Below, piece after piece: positions 36,297-44,918 of a stretch of 64,000 nt of DNA. The notes below the pieces were generated by a model. That model saw only the letters and a program-made list of their open reading frames with translations. It did not search any database and was not told the origin of the DNA. Origin of the DNA: Viridibacillus arenosi (lineage in GTDB: Bacteria; Bacillota; Bacilli; Bacillales_A; Planococcaceae). Position 1 is the stretch's first letter. Every line of letters begins with the position of its first letter. The stretch spans positions 1-64,000 of the forward strand of contig NZ_MSPW01000015.1 of assembly GCF_001955655.1 (NCBI RefSeq). The letters run 5' to 3'. A program made the position numbers and the translations under genes.

Positions 36297-37916
36297 CTAT
36301 TTAAAATAATTAATCAAACCATTTGTAATGCCATTTGCGGCAGAATTACGGAATGTAGCTGTTTTTAAAGTTTGTACTTCTTGCAGATTCGTGATGAAAC
36401 CTAATTCAACAAGTACACCGATTTGTGGATTTTCTCTTAGTACATATAAATTTTGATATTTGTGTCCACGATTAACCATGTTCGGTAGAGAGTTGCTCAT
36501 TCCCTGTTTGATATACGAAGCAAGGGTACTGTCTTTCCCTTTTGTATATAGAACGGTGAAACCACGAGCTGAAGCTGTAGCAGAGTCATGATGAAGGCTT
36601 ATAAAAGCATCAGGCTTCATCATATTTGAAAAAGAAACGCGGTCATATAATGTTGGGAAAATGTCCGTAGTTCGTGTCATTTTCACTATAGCACCCGCAG
36701 CTTGCAATTTTGAACGTAAAGCTAATGCGACTTGAAGATTTAAATCTTTCTCTAATACACCGTTAGCAACAGCGCCTGAATCTGATCCTCCATGACCTGC
36801 ATCAACGACAATAACCTTACCACTTAAAGAACCATCGGATGTATTAGTACCATCGTTTGATACCGGCTTAGTAGGTTTTGATTTTGTAATTTTACCGTAG
36901 CTACCAGAAACCCAACCTGTTTTGCCTGTAGCATATGTAATTTTAATCCAGTTATTGCTCGATTTATCCAAAATTTTAAATGAGCTACCGTATTTTACAG
37001 TATCCAACTTTGTTGAAGTTGCTGAAGCACTTTTACGTACATTTAAAGAATCAGCTGTAATAGTAAAGTATTTTCCAATGTCAGTTGAGGGTACTACTGT
37101 CCCTGTATTTGAATTCCCATTAGATGAAGAAGTTGTTGGCTTTGTTTTTGTGATTTTACCATAGCTAGTACTTGCAGAAACCCAACCTGTTTTGCCTGTA
37201 GCATATGTAATTTTAACCCAATTATTGCTAGACTGAGCAAGAATTTTATATGAGCTATTTTTTTTAATTACTGCTAATTTTGTGGAACTAGCTGAAGAAC
37301 TTTTTCGAACATTTAAAGAATCTACTTTTACGGTAAAATATTTACCAACATTAGCAGTTGAAGTTGCTGCTGGTTTTACTGTTGAACCATTTGAACTGCT
37401 AGTAGATGTGCTTTTTTTAGTCGTAATAGAGACATACGATTTACTAACCCATCCTGTATACTTGCTCGTTTTGATTTTTACCCAGCTGTTTTTTTCAGCA
37501 AGGACTGTTCCTGATGTTCCTTTAGATAACTTACCAAGACTTTTGTACGAAGTACCAGCTCCGCTACGAATGTTTAAATTGCTTACTGTAGCGACGGCCT
37601 TTTTCGTAGTACTTGACGTTGCTGTCGTTGAAACTTTCACAACATATTTTGAAGAAATCCAACCTGTTGTACTGCTAGATTTCACTTTTGTCCAAGTACC
37701 CTTTGTAGAAATTTTAGTTACCTTGCTGCCCATTTTTAAAACTTTAACAACTTTGTAGTTTGTACTTGGACCTGATCGCATATTGAGTGATTCAGCATTC
37801 ACTTTCATAGTGACGGTTGATGCAGCGTTTGCTTGTCTTACACCGACAAAGGAAGGAATGATTAATATGCTACATAGGAGAAGTAAAAACATGAATTTGA
37901 ATCTATTATTTTTCAT
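36297..37916 (-). CDS. N-acetylmuramoyl-L-alanine amidase with four SH3b domains
   Basis: A 539-residue exported cell-wall hydrolase. Signal peptide at residues 1-31 (cleavage ANA-A). Four SH3b repeats follow, each with an LNxR(S/K) start: roughly residues 40-100, 105-165, 195-255 and 280-345, joined by Ser/Thr/Lys-rich linkers. The C-terminal Amidase_3 domain (~370-539) has DAGHGGSDSGA, EKDLNL, SLHHDSA and VELGFITN, which supply the zinc ligands and catalytic Glu. It cleaves the MurNAc-L-Ala bond. ATG at 37916 follows GAGGAGG; an earlier start would cover that site. Confidence 0.93.
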   Translation of the reverse strand: MKNNRFKFMFLLLLCSILIIPSFVGVRQANAASTVTMKVNAESLNMRSGPSTNYKVVKVLKMGSKVTKISTKGTWTKVKSSSTTGWISSKYVVKVSTTATSSTTKKAVATVSNLNIRSGAGTSYKSLGKLSKGTSGTVLAEKNSWVKIKTSKYTGWVSKSYVSITTKKSTSTSSSNGSTVKPAATSTANVGKYFTVKVDSLNVRKSSSASSTKLAVIKKNSSYKILAQSSNNWVKITYATGKTGWVSASTSYGKITKTKPTTSSSNGNSNTGTVVPSTDIGKYFTITADSLNVRKSASATSTKLDTVKYGSSFKILDKSSNNWIKITYATGKTGWVSGSYGKITKSKPTKPVSNDGTNTSDGSLSGKVIVVDAGHGGSDSGAVANGVLEKDLNLQVALALRSKLQAAGAIVKMTRTTDIFPTLYDRVSFSNMMKPDAFISLHHDSATASARGFTVLYTKGKDSTLASYIKQGMSNSLPNMVNRGHKYQNLYVLRENPQIGVLVELGFITNLQEVQTLKTATFRNSAANGITNGLINYFK

Positions 37917-37931
37917 TCTATACCTCCTCAT

Positions 37932-38957
37932 TCGCTATATTAATGCTTATTTAGTAAAAAAGGCGTATTTTAAATAAAACGTGAGAATTTTATATTATTT
38001 GTTACTCAAATGTAATGCTTTTTTAATAAAATTAATATATATATAACTATTAAAATGCGTTTTAATGTGATATATAAAAATGAATCTATATAACCAAGTA
38101 AATATATATAGGTGACTAAAGTATTGTTTCGGCGATAGTATTTTTGGTAAGTAAATAGAATCACTTGATATATATGTTTTTTATGGAAATGTCTATTTTT
38201 CTGAAATGATATAGAAGTTTTGAGATGCTTTCTGAGCGTTTAAAAGCACCCCGGAAAATAAACGAAATTAGGTTTTTTTGTGGTAGTGAGAGGCATTAAT
38301 GTATCGTATCTGGGCTTATAAAATCAAAATACAATAAATGAAAAAAAGAGAGGTTTGTTAAATAAGAGCCAATATTGAGGTTGTACTTTAACGCGAAAAG
38401 GAAATATATTAATAATAATAGGGTAGTAGCTAAAGTACAGTGACTCTATGGAATTGCTAGTGAAATATGGAAGGTTTAATAAGTTTTTAGACTATATATA
38501 ATAGTGGGTTCATATTTAACATGCAGATTACATACGTTACTTTTTAACATACTACATTACAGATGGATTCACACTATATTATTATTGGTAAGTTATTCCT
38601 GGTTTTGACGATATACGTCCGGGATTAAGAAAACTATAAAAAAATTCACTAAAACAAGCTCTAAAACTTTAAAAAGCTGCCTTTTAGATATACTTTAATG
38701 TAAATCGGGAAGGTAGTTTTTTATTGGATTTAATTTGAAAATAAATAGGAGAAAGTACTTTTTGAAATTAAGTAGTTATATTTATGAATAAAAAGGGAGT
38801 TTGCTATAAAATGCTAGGAGTAGTATAGAAGTAACATGATTAAATAATAAATAATTTAAGATTTTTTGAAGAAAAAACGATATTTTAAAAACTATTCTTT
38901 TGATTAATTCGTCAAATATAAATAGAAGACAGTAGTGCGTATTTAGGGGGTAGTGTA
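37932..38957. other. 1-kb AT-rich non-coding region
   Basis: No ORF with a ribosome site on either strand. It contains long A/T runs (TATATATA at 38036 and 38103) and a few richer patches, such as AAAGCACCCCGG near 38240 and ACGTCCGGGATT near 38615. A terminator-like hairpin lies at 38670. It must hold the promoters of the amidase and acyltransferase genes; I could not identify a riboswitch or known RNA. Confidence 0.5.
38670..38723 (+). terminator. Orphan terminator-like hairpin
   Basis: AAAAAGCTGCCTT / AAGGTAGTTTTTT stem with one bulge and a long loop, ending in six Ts, but no ORF ends upstream. It could mark the end of a short RNA transcribed from within the 1-kb gap. Confidence 0.45.
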
Positions 38958-40889
38958 ATGCCAAAGCCAATGAAAGATAATCGCAGATATATAAGTGGTT
39001 TGGACGGACTAAGGGCATTGTCAGTGTTGGCGGTCGTATTGTATCATCTACATTTTAAATCAGTAGACGGTGGATATTTAGGTGTAGCCATTTTCTTTGT
39101 TTTGTCAGGTTATTTAATAACAGATTTACTAGTAAATGAATGGGATAAGACTGGGAGGATTGATCTAAAAGGATTCTGGATTCGGCGATTTAGAAGGTTA
39201 ATCCCAGCATTATTTATCATGTTAATCCTAGTTGGTACGTGGATTACACTTTTCCAGAGAACGTTTTTAGTAGGGCTGCGTTCAGAAATAGTAGCGGCAG
39301 CATTATATGTTAGCAACTGGTTTTACATAGCACAAGATCATTCGTATTTTACATCGTTTGCTCCGCCATCACCGTTGCAACATATGTGGTCACTTGCAGT
39401 AGAGGAACAATTTTACATATTATGGCCAATTATTATGATGATAGGTTTGAAGTTTGTTAAGAATAGAGGAACTCTTGCAATAGGTATTTTCCTAGGTGCA
39501 CTTGTATCCGCTATTTTAATGTTTGTAATGTATGAACCAGGTGTAGATCCTAGTCGCGTTTACTATGGTACAGATACTCGAGCATTTTCAGTATTAATAG
39601 GAGCATCGTTGGCATTTGTATGGCCTAGTAGAAAGGTTGCTAAAAACGTCACGGATGATGCTAGAAAACTTCTTAACATTGTAGGAATCATTAGCTTTTC
39701 TTTATTAATATTGATGATGATGACGATGGATGAGACAGGTTCGTTTTTATATATGGGCGGTATGCTTTTAGCTTCAATTGTGACTGCTATTTTAATTGCA
39801 GTTATAGTGCATCCAGCAAGTTTCGTAGGAAATCTATTTAGTTTTAAACCTCTTATTTGGATAGGGGTACGCTCTTACGGAATTTATATTTGGCATTTCC
39901 CGATTGTTGTTTTAATGGGAGCAGGGGTTGGATATGAGGATGTTAGCTTTATCAAAGTGTTGATCATTATTGGATTAACACTACTATTTGCCGGTTTATC
40001 TTGGCGATATGTGGAGGATCCAATTCGCAGAGGTCAATGGCGGATATGGCTAAATAATTTTCAATCGAAAGAATGGACATGGTCTTGGTCTCAATGGGAA
40101 TTACCTTATCGTATTGGTTCAGCAATAGGTGGCTGTGTACTAATTATTTTCATTATGGGGATGATTTTCACGCCAGCTAAGCAGTCTGCAAGTGAACAAT
40201 TGGAAGAGCATTTAATAGCAGAGCAAAAAAAACTTGAAAAAGTACAGCAAGAACAGAATATAGAAGCAAAGAAAGCTAATGAAGAGAAAATGAATCAAGA
40301 GGAAGAAGAGCGACGCGAAGAAGCGAAGGCGAAAGCTGAAGCAGCAAAAGAACAAGTAGAAGCTTTAGAAAAAGAAAAGGCTAGAAAGGCACTGGAAATA
40401 CCAAGCGAGGTATCAGTTAGTGCGATTGGTGATTCGGTTATGTTAAGTGCTGCTACTGAGTTACAGAAGAAAATACCACAAATTATTGTTGATGCACAAA
40501 TAGGTCGTCAAGTATACGATGCTTCGAAAGTTGTGACGGACTTAAAAAGCCAAGGTAAACTTGGACAAGTTGTTGTGGTAGGTCTTGGCTCTAATGGTGA
40601 TTTTAGTACAACACAATTAGATACATTATTAAAAGCCATTGGCAAGGAACGCACAATTTACTTGATAAATACAAGGTTACCAAGGGATTGGCAAGACGGG
40701 GTAAATGAAAAATTAAGCGAAGCTGCAGAAAAAAATAGCAATGTAACATTAGTAGATTGGTATAGTGAAACAAACAATGATAAAGATTTCTTCTATCCTG
40801 ACATGATTCATCCAAATGAAGAGGGTGGGAAATTTTATGCCTCGCTTGTACGCAAAGCTATAGCGCAATCTGTGAACTCTAAGCGATAA
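38958..40889 (+). CDS. OatA-like membrane acyltransferase with SGNH domain
   Basis: A 643-residue protein. Residues ~10-380 form an acyltransferase-3 domain of ten or more membrane helices (start SGLDGLRALSVLAVVLYH, then SLAVEEQFYILWP). A charged Glu/Lys/Ala coiled coil spans ~412-470, and an extracellular SGNH hydrolase domain ends the protein, with GDSVML (nucleophile Ser), GLGSNGD and YPDMIHPN (catalytic Asp and His). Such proteins O-acetylate peptidoglycan or other wall polymers. GGGGG precedes the ATG. It is divergent from the wall amidase, which O-acetylation can modulate. Confidence 0.9.
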   Translation: MPKPMKDNRRYISGLDGLRALSVLAVVLYHLHFKSVDGGYLGVAIFFVLSGYLITDLLVNEWDKTGRIDLKGFWIRRFRRLIPALFIMLILVGTWITLFQRTFLVGLRSEIVAAALYVSNWFYIAQDHSYFTSFAPPSPLQHMWSLAVEEQFYILWPIIMMIGLKFVKNRGTLAIGIFLGALVSAILMFVMYEPGVDPSRVYYGTDTRAFSVLIGASLAFVWPSRKVAKNVTDDARKLLNIVGIISFSLLILMMMTMDETGSFLYMGGMLLASIVTAILIAVIVHPASFVGNLFSFKPLIWIGVRSYGIYIWHFPIVVLMGAGVGYEDVSFIKVLIIIGLTLLFAGLSWRYVEDPIRRGQWRIWLNNFQSKEWTWSWSQWELPYRIGSAIGGCVLIIFIMGMIFTPAKQSASEQLEEHLIAEQKKLEKVQQEQNIEAKKANEEKMNQEEEERREEAKAKAEAAKEQVEALEKEKARKALEIPSEVSVSAIGDSVMLSAATELQKKIPQIIVDAQIGRQVYDASKVVTDLKSQGKLGQVVVVGLGSNGDFSTTQLDTLLKAIGKERTIYLINTRLPRDWQDGVNEKLSEAAEKNSNVTLVDWYSETNNDKDFFYPDMIHPNEEGGKFYASLVRKAIAQSVNSKR

Positions 40890-40926
40890 TTATCAAATTG
40901 ATAAAACTGTATATCTTAATTATTAG

Positions 40927-40970
40927 AAAGCCTCCAACAGTTGAAGTTCTAACTGTTGGAGGCTTTTTTG
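40927..40970. terminator. Terminator of the acyltransferase gene
   Basis: Perfect 13-bp stem GCCTCCAACAGTT / AACTGTTGGAGGC with an 8-base loop and six Ts. Confidence 0.92.
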
Positions 40971-41040
40971 CAAAAATAGATATGGATATTCAATACTAGT
41001 ACGTTGAGTTATCAACTACGCATGTTTTTGAATCGAACCA

Positions 41041-42594
41041 TTATTTGTTGAGTGGAGTTTTACTTTTTGCTTTATCTTCTTTATTAATCAATGTATGGGC
41101 ATGCTCAATAACAGCTTCCTTAGGATCGAGAATTGCAGTCAATCCATTTTTTCTATTCAGTTCATCACATTTATTAATCCAAAAATCAGCATTTTCAATG
41201 CCAACTTTTCTAGGGTCAAAAATCGGATCCAATCCAGCTTTTTTCTGATTATCATAATCTTTCAATACTTTTAAGGCAGGCTTTGAAAGTAATAAAATAG
41301 CGGCTAAGTTAAGCCAAGCCATGCTGCCGATACCTAAATCACCTAATGCCCAAATGAAGGAAACGGATTCTACACTTCCAATATAGACCATACCTAATAA
41401 TCCTATTTTCAACACAAAATTTAGCCAACGGAATTTTGTGTGTTTGTCTAAATATACTAATGTTGTTTCTGCGATATAGTAATAGGCCATTAAAGTTGTG
41501 AAAGCAAAGAAGAATATTGCAATTGAGATGAATATACCTCCAAATCCTGGTAATACGGCCTCTACAGCGGATTGTGTATAAATAGGACCTGCATCGATTC
41601 CTTTCATATTATCAACAATTGGTGCCTTACCTTCAGGTGTCACGCTATACATACCTGAAATTAATATCATAAAAGCTGTTGCTGTACAGACGACAATTGT
41701 ATCAATATAGACAGAAAATGCTTGTACAAGACCTTGCTTAGCAGGATGTGATACTTCAGCTGCCGCAGAACTATAAGTTGCCTCGCCAACACCTGCTACG
41801 TTTGAGAATACCGCTCGACGGACCCCCCATGAGATGGCAGCTCCTACAATACCACCAAATGCTTCATGTGCACCAAATGCACTTGAAATTATAAGAGAGA
41901 ACATAGCTGGAATTTCTGAAAAGTTAGCAAGTAATACAATAAGTGTCACTGCTACGTAGCCGATAGCCATAAAAGGAACTGCTTTATCGGCAACTGTTGC
42001 AATACGTTTAACACCACCGAAGATGATAAACCCTAAAAGCACTACAATAATAAGACCAGAAACACTTTTGTTAATACCGAAAACGTTTTCAAAACCTGAT
42101 GCAATACTGTTGGATTGAACGCCCGGCAGTAAGATACCATAAGATATAGTCACAACAATAGCGACTAATATAGCAAACCATTTTATCTTTAATCCTTTTT
42201 CAATAAAGTAAGGTGTCCCCCCACGATATTGAGTACCTATTTTACTTTTATAAACTTGAGCAAGTGTTGATTCAATAAAAGCACTGGCACCCCCGAGTAA
42301 AGCCATAACCCACATCCAGAATACTGCACCTGGGCCTCCAAATGCGATTGCTGTAGCTACTCCTGCGATATTTCCAATACCAACTCTTCCTGATAAAGCT
42401 AGACAGAAGGCTTGGAAAGAAGATATTCCATGGTCAGAATTTTTACCTTCAAATAGTAGCATGATCATTTCTTTGAAGTATCTAAACTGTACAAACTTTG
42501 TCATAACCGTAAAAAATAAACCTGCTCCTAAAGCAAAAACAACTAGTCCTGTACTCCATACCTGATCTACTAACCAAGTTACGATAGTCTCCAT
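41041..42594 (-). CDS. Sodium:amino acid symporter (AgcS family), sigma-54 controlled
   Basis: A 517-residue AgcS-family carrier, longer than the paralogue at 13422 by a charged C-terminal tail with two related repeats (GLDPIFDPRKVGIENAD and GLTAILDPKEAVIEHAH). Family blocks include GIGNIAGVA near residue 73, the loop RGGTPYFIEKGL and RRAVFSNVAGVGEA, where the usual NEAGMGS is changed. A sigma-54 promoter lies 311 bases upstream (42905), which groups it with the hydroxyproline genes. It may import alanine, glycine, proline or hydroxyproline. Confidence 0.85.
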   Translation of the reverse strand: METIVTWLVDQVWSTGLVVFALGAGLFFTVMTKFVQFRYFKEMIMLLFEGKNSDHGISSFQAFCLALSGRVGIGNIAGVATAIAFGGPGAVFWMWVMALLGGASAFIESTLAQVYKSKIGTQYRGGTPYFIEKGLKIKWFAILVAIVVTISYGILLPGVQSNSIASGFENVFGINKSVSGLIIVVLLGFIIFGGVKRIATVADKAVPFMAIGYVAVTLIVLLANFSEIPAMFSLIISSAFGAHEAFGGIVGAAISWGVRRAVFSNVAGVGEATYSSAAAEVSHPAKQGLVQAFSVYIDTIVVCTATAFMILISGMYSVTPEGKAPIVDNMKGIDAGPIYTQSAVEAVLPGFGGIFISIAIFFFAFTTLMAYYYIAETTLVYLDKHTKFRWLNFVLKIGLLGMVYIGSVESVSFIWALGDLGIGSMAWLNLAAILLLSKPALKVLKDYDNQKKAGLDPIFDPRKVGIENADFWINKCDELNRKNGLTAILDPKEAVIEHAHTLINKEDKAKSKTPLNK

Positions 42595-42715
42595 CTTGAC
42601 TCCCCCTCATGATTGCAAATAGAATTTATAACAATAATTAATTGATAAACCTTCAATGATTGCATAATTCAGTGGCGTATATGATCGAAGCATCATGCTG
42701 TATAACCCTAAATAG

Positions 42716-42778
42716 TTATTTTGTGAACTTGATATTTCTTAGTAATAAAATAGATAAAGGAATAAAGTACTTATTCAA
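42716..42778 (-). CDS. Possible 20-codon leader peptide of the symporter transcript
   Basis: In the long leader of the symporter mRNA, AAAGGAGG is followed 5 bases later by TTG and 20 codons (NKYFIPLSILLLRNIKFTK) before TAA. It is the end of a ~71-codon open frame that has no other start (42716-42931), so it may instead be the tail of a decayed gene. Confidence 0.3.
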   Translation of the reverse strand: MNKYFIPLSILLLRNIKFTK

Positions 42779-42904
42779 AATGGCCTCCTTTGTAAAAGTA
42801 AGTTCAGTTGACATAGGATACTGGTGATTGAGATTTACTAATGTAGTAAATTCACGCCCCTTTCTAAATCTAAAATGAATAATTCCTTCTTCAGATATAG
42901 TTAA

Positions 42905-42921
42905 TGCAATTTTTGTGCCAA
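42905..42921 (-). promoter_or_regulatory. Sigma-54 promoter upstream of the symporter
   Basis: Minus strand TTGGCACAAAAATTGCA: -24 GG and -12 GC separated by exactly 10 bases, nearly identical to consensus TTGGCACGNNNNTTGCA. It points towards the symporter gene. Confidence 0.75.
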
Positions 42922-42964
42922 AATTATTTTTGGTTACTTTGAAAATTAAAAAATATCCCTAATT

Positions 42965-43018
42965 AAAAAAGAGCCACTCCATTAGTTAAGCTAAACTAGA
43001 ATGGAGGAGCTCTTTTTC
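42965..43018. terminator. Terminator of the D-hydroxyproline dehydrogenase operon
   Basis: AAAAAAGAGC-ACTCCATT / AATGGAG-AGCTCTTTTT stem with small bulges, just after the stop at 43021 on the minus strand; A and T tracts on both sides. Confidence 0.8.
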
Positions 43019-43020
43019 TT

Positions 43021-44244
43021 TTAGTTTTTTACTAGTTTTATATCTTGTTGATGTTTTATCCAGTATTGTTGTAATTTTTGCTTACCAATGTTGATATCCG
43101 GGTGGAATTGAATAAAAGCATTTTCTCTAGTTGAGTTTAATTGTTGAAGTGCATCTTGTATCTCTTGTTCTAGTTTGCCATGATAATTTTTATTAGCAAT
43201 TGTTAAACCCGCTAAATGTCCTTGTTTAATAGCGATTTTAGCACCCTCAATCCCTGTGATATTGCCTGCTACGTAAAGACCATCTAGAACTGTTTCCATC
43301 TTCTCGTTATGTAAGGGAACATAGCCGCCAAGTTCTTCTATCCAATGGAATGGACAGCCTGCTAAAGCGGCCAATTCTGCTAATGGGTATAAGCCACCAG
43401 CAATACAGACGAAATCAGCACTAATCTTTGTTTCTGTACCAGGAATTATTTCACCCGAGGGACTAATATCTGCTAGGATAACACCATCAACAGAATTATT
43501 ACCATAAATCTCAATAACAGCTTTACGAAGCATAATTGGAATATCCCACATTTTCATACCCTTTTTAGGATAAAAAGTGATTCCCATTTTCTTTAGAAAA
43601 TCATTTTTCATTAGTTTACTTCCCATTTTTACTAATTGGGAAGGAGCCATATGTGCCACATTTAGTAAAGAATTCATAACGGTTAGAGGGTTCCCGGTCT
43701 CTTCACTGACCTTTGTTAGTCTTGGTAAGGCAATACAAGCAACTTCAATATTTGCTATTTTTAACTCCATTGCAATCGCAGAAGAAAGTACATTAACGCC
43801 TACAATTACGCCTTTATTCCCTGGTTTTACACGATGTACATTTGTCATCACTTGAGCGGCGCCTACAGACATTACACCTGGTAGCGTCCACCCAGGTATA
43901 GGGATTGGCAATTCGGCAGCACCTGTCGCTAATAATAAATTTGGTGTTGTATAGGTATGTTCATTAGTATAAACAACCCACTGGCCATCAATTTTTTCAA
44001 TATTAGAGACTGGAGTACTTAATTTAAAATCGACACCTAATGATAGTGCGCTATTGTATAGGTTTGCGGATTCCTTGACGCCATTCCACCAGCCGCCTGT
44101 TGGTTCTTCGTATAATTGACCAAGTAATCTACCACCTGCTTTCATATATTCATCAATGACAGTTACTTTTAATCCTTGTTGTGCCATGGAGATAGCTCCA
44201 GATAAGCCTGCAGGCCCTGCACCGATGACGATAGCATTATTCAT
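43021..44244 (-). CDS. FAD-dependent oxidoreductase, D-hydroxyproline dehydrogenase alpha-like subunit
   Basis: A 407-residue flavoprotein of the HcnB/OoxA type, with the FAD-binding motif AIVIGAGPAGLSGA at the N-terminus, TTPNLLLATGAAELPIPIPG near residue 103 (given in part), VGVNVLSSAIAMELK near residue 148 and the second FAD motif GLYVAGNITGIEGAKIA near residue 330. ATG at 44244 follows GGAGGGC and overlaps the 2Fe-2S gene by 8 bases. With the two small iron-sulfur proteins it would form a membrane-linked or soluble D-hydroxyproline dehydrogenase. Confidence 0.85.
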   Translation of the reverse strand: MNNAIVIGAGPAGLSGAISMAQQGLKVTVIDEYMKAGGRLLGQLYEEPTGGWWNGVKESANLYNSALSLGVDFKLSTPVSNIEKIDGQWVVYTNEHTYTTPNLLLATGAAELPIPIPGWTLPGVMSVGAAQVMTNVHRVKPGNKGVIVGVNVLSSAIAMELKIANIEVACIALPRLTKVSEETGNPLTVMNSLLNVAHMAPSQLVKMGSKLMKNDFLKKMGITFYPKKGMKMWDIPIMLRKAVIEIYGNNSVDGVILADISPSGEIIPGTETKISADFVCIAGGLYPLAELAALAGCPFHWIEELGGYVPLHNEKMETVLDGLYVAGNITGIEGAKIAIKQGHLAGLTIANKNYHGKLEQEIQDALQQLNSTRENAFIQFHPDINIGKQKLQQYWIKHQQDIKLVKN

Positions 44245-44575
44245 TATTAGCCCTCCAATCACGAACAGGTGTCGGTAATTTCCCGCCACTTATGATATTC
44301 ATATTCTCCTCTAATGGTGTTAAACATGCACGGACTCCTTGTTGGCCGTTAACATGTACTCTGCATTCGAAACAATGTCCAATATTGCAGTAAATACCTC
44401 GTGGTGTACCGCTCTCCTCATGGTATCGGATTGTACGAATACCGTTTGCCAATAAAGCTGCAGCAATAGATTCTCCTAATAAACCTGTTAATGTTTCACC
44501 GTTAAAAGTAAATAGAACTGTATTTAAGTCATTTAATCGCCCTAATACCGGGTGATCTATAATGCGCATTGTCAT
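44237..44575 (-). CDS. (2Fe-2S) ferredoxin-like subunit (HcnA-like)
   Basis: A 112-residue subunit with the plant-ferredoxin pattern CNIGHCFEC...C: Cys at about residues 63, 68, 71 and 83. The N-terminus (FNGETLTGLLGESIAAALLANGIR, in part) is typical of the HcnA/SoxA-N domain that hands electrons on from the flavoprotein. GGAGGTG precedes the ATG. It overlaps its neighbours on both sides (4 and 8 bases), so the three genes are co-translated. Confidence 0.88.
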   Translation of the reverse strand: MTMRIIDHPVLGRLNDLNTVLFTFNGETLTGLLGESIAAALLANGIRTIRYHEESGTPRGIYCNIGHCFECRVHVNGQQGVRACLTPLEENMNIISGGKLPTPVRDWRANNE

Positions 44576-44841
44576 TCGTTTACACCTCCTAAGTCTCCAA
44601 AGTGAATTGGACGAATAGGTGGCTGATATTTTAAGGAAACCTGTTTCTCGTTTCGCGGTTGAACTTTATTAGCTATACTGTCGACCAAATTACGGCACGT
44701 CCTACCTCCACAGTAGCCCATACCAGCTCTAGTGCGGAGCTTTAGTTCGCGGGCTGTGCAATCGTAGGCTGTTGCTGTCTCGACCAATTGCCCGTAAGTT
44801 ACTTCTTCACATCTACAAATTATCATGTTGTTTTCTGACAA
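44572..44841 (-). CDS. BFD-type (2Fe-2S) binding protein
   Basis: An 89-residue protein with the bacterioferritin-associated-ferredoxin pattern: CRC near residue 10 and CGGRTC near residue 45. Start TTG at 44841 is preferred because GGTGAG lies 5 bases upstream; the ATG at 44826 has no site. In some enzymes of this class the BFD domain is fused to the flavoprotein; here it is separate. It is first in the operon, 48 bases downstream of a sigma-54 promoter. Confidence 0.8.
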   Translation of the reverse strand: MSENNMIICRCEEVTYGQLVETATAYDCTARELKLRTRAGMGYCGGRTCRNLVDSIANKVQPRNEKQVSLKYQPPIRPIHFGDLGGVNE

Positions 44842-44888
44842 TACGCTCACCACTTTCAAAAAAGTTTGCAATCTATTCTTAAAACAAA

Positions 44889-44905
44889 TGCAAGAACTAT
44901 GCCAA
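44889..44905 (-). promoter_or_regulatory. Sigma-54 promoter of the dehydrogenase operon
   Basis: Minus strand TTGGCATAGTTCTTGCA with GG-N10-GC spacing. It lies between the regulator gene and the BFD gene, in the only gap available. Confidence 0.85.
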
Positions 44906-44918
44906 AAATCAACTGTAG

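Noticed and set aside
38230-38280. Possible c-di-GMP or other riboswitch in front of the wall amidase
   Set aside because: Some purine-rich and CCGG patches, but the conserved cores of known riboswitches are not there.
42660-42690. Possible second sigma-54 promoter close to the symporter (minus strand, ending ATGCA)
   Set aside because: The -24 GG is missing (GCCAC in place of GGCAC); the site at 42905 fits far better.
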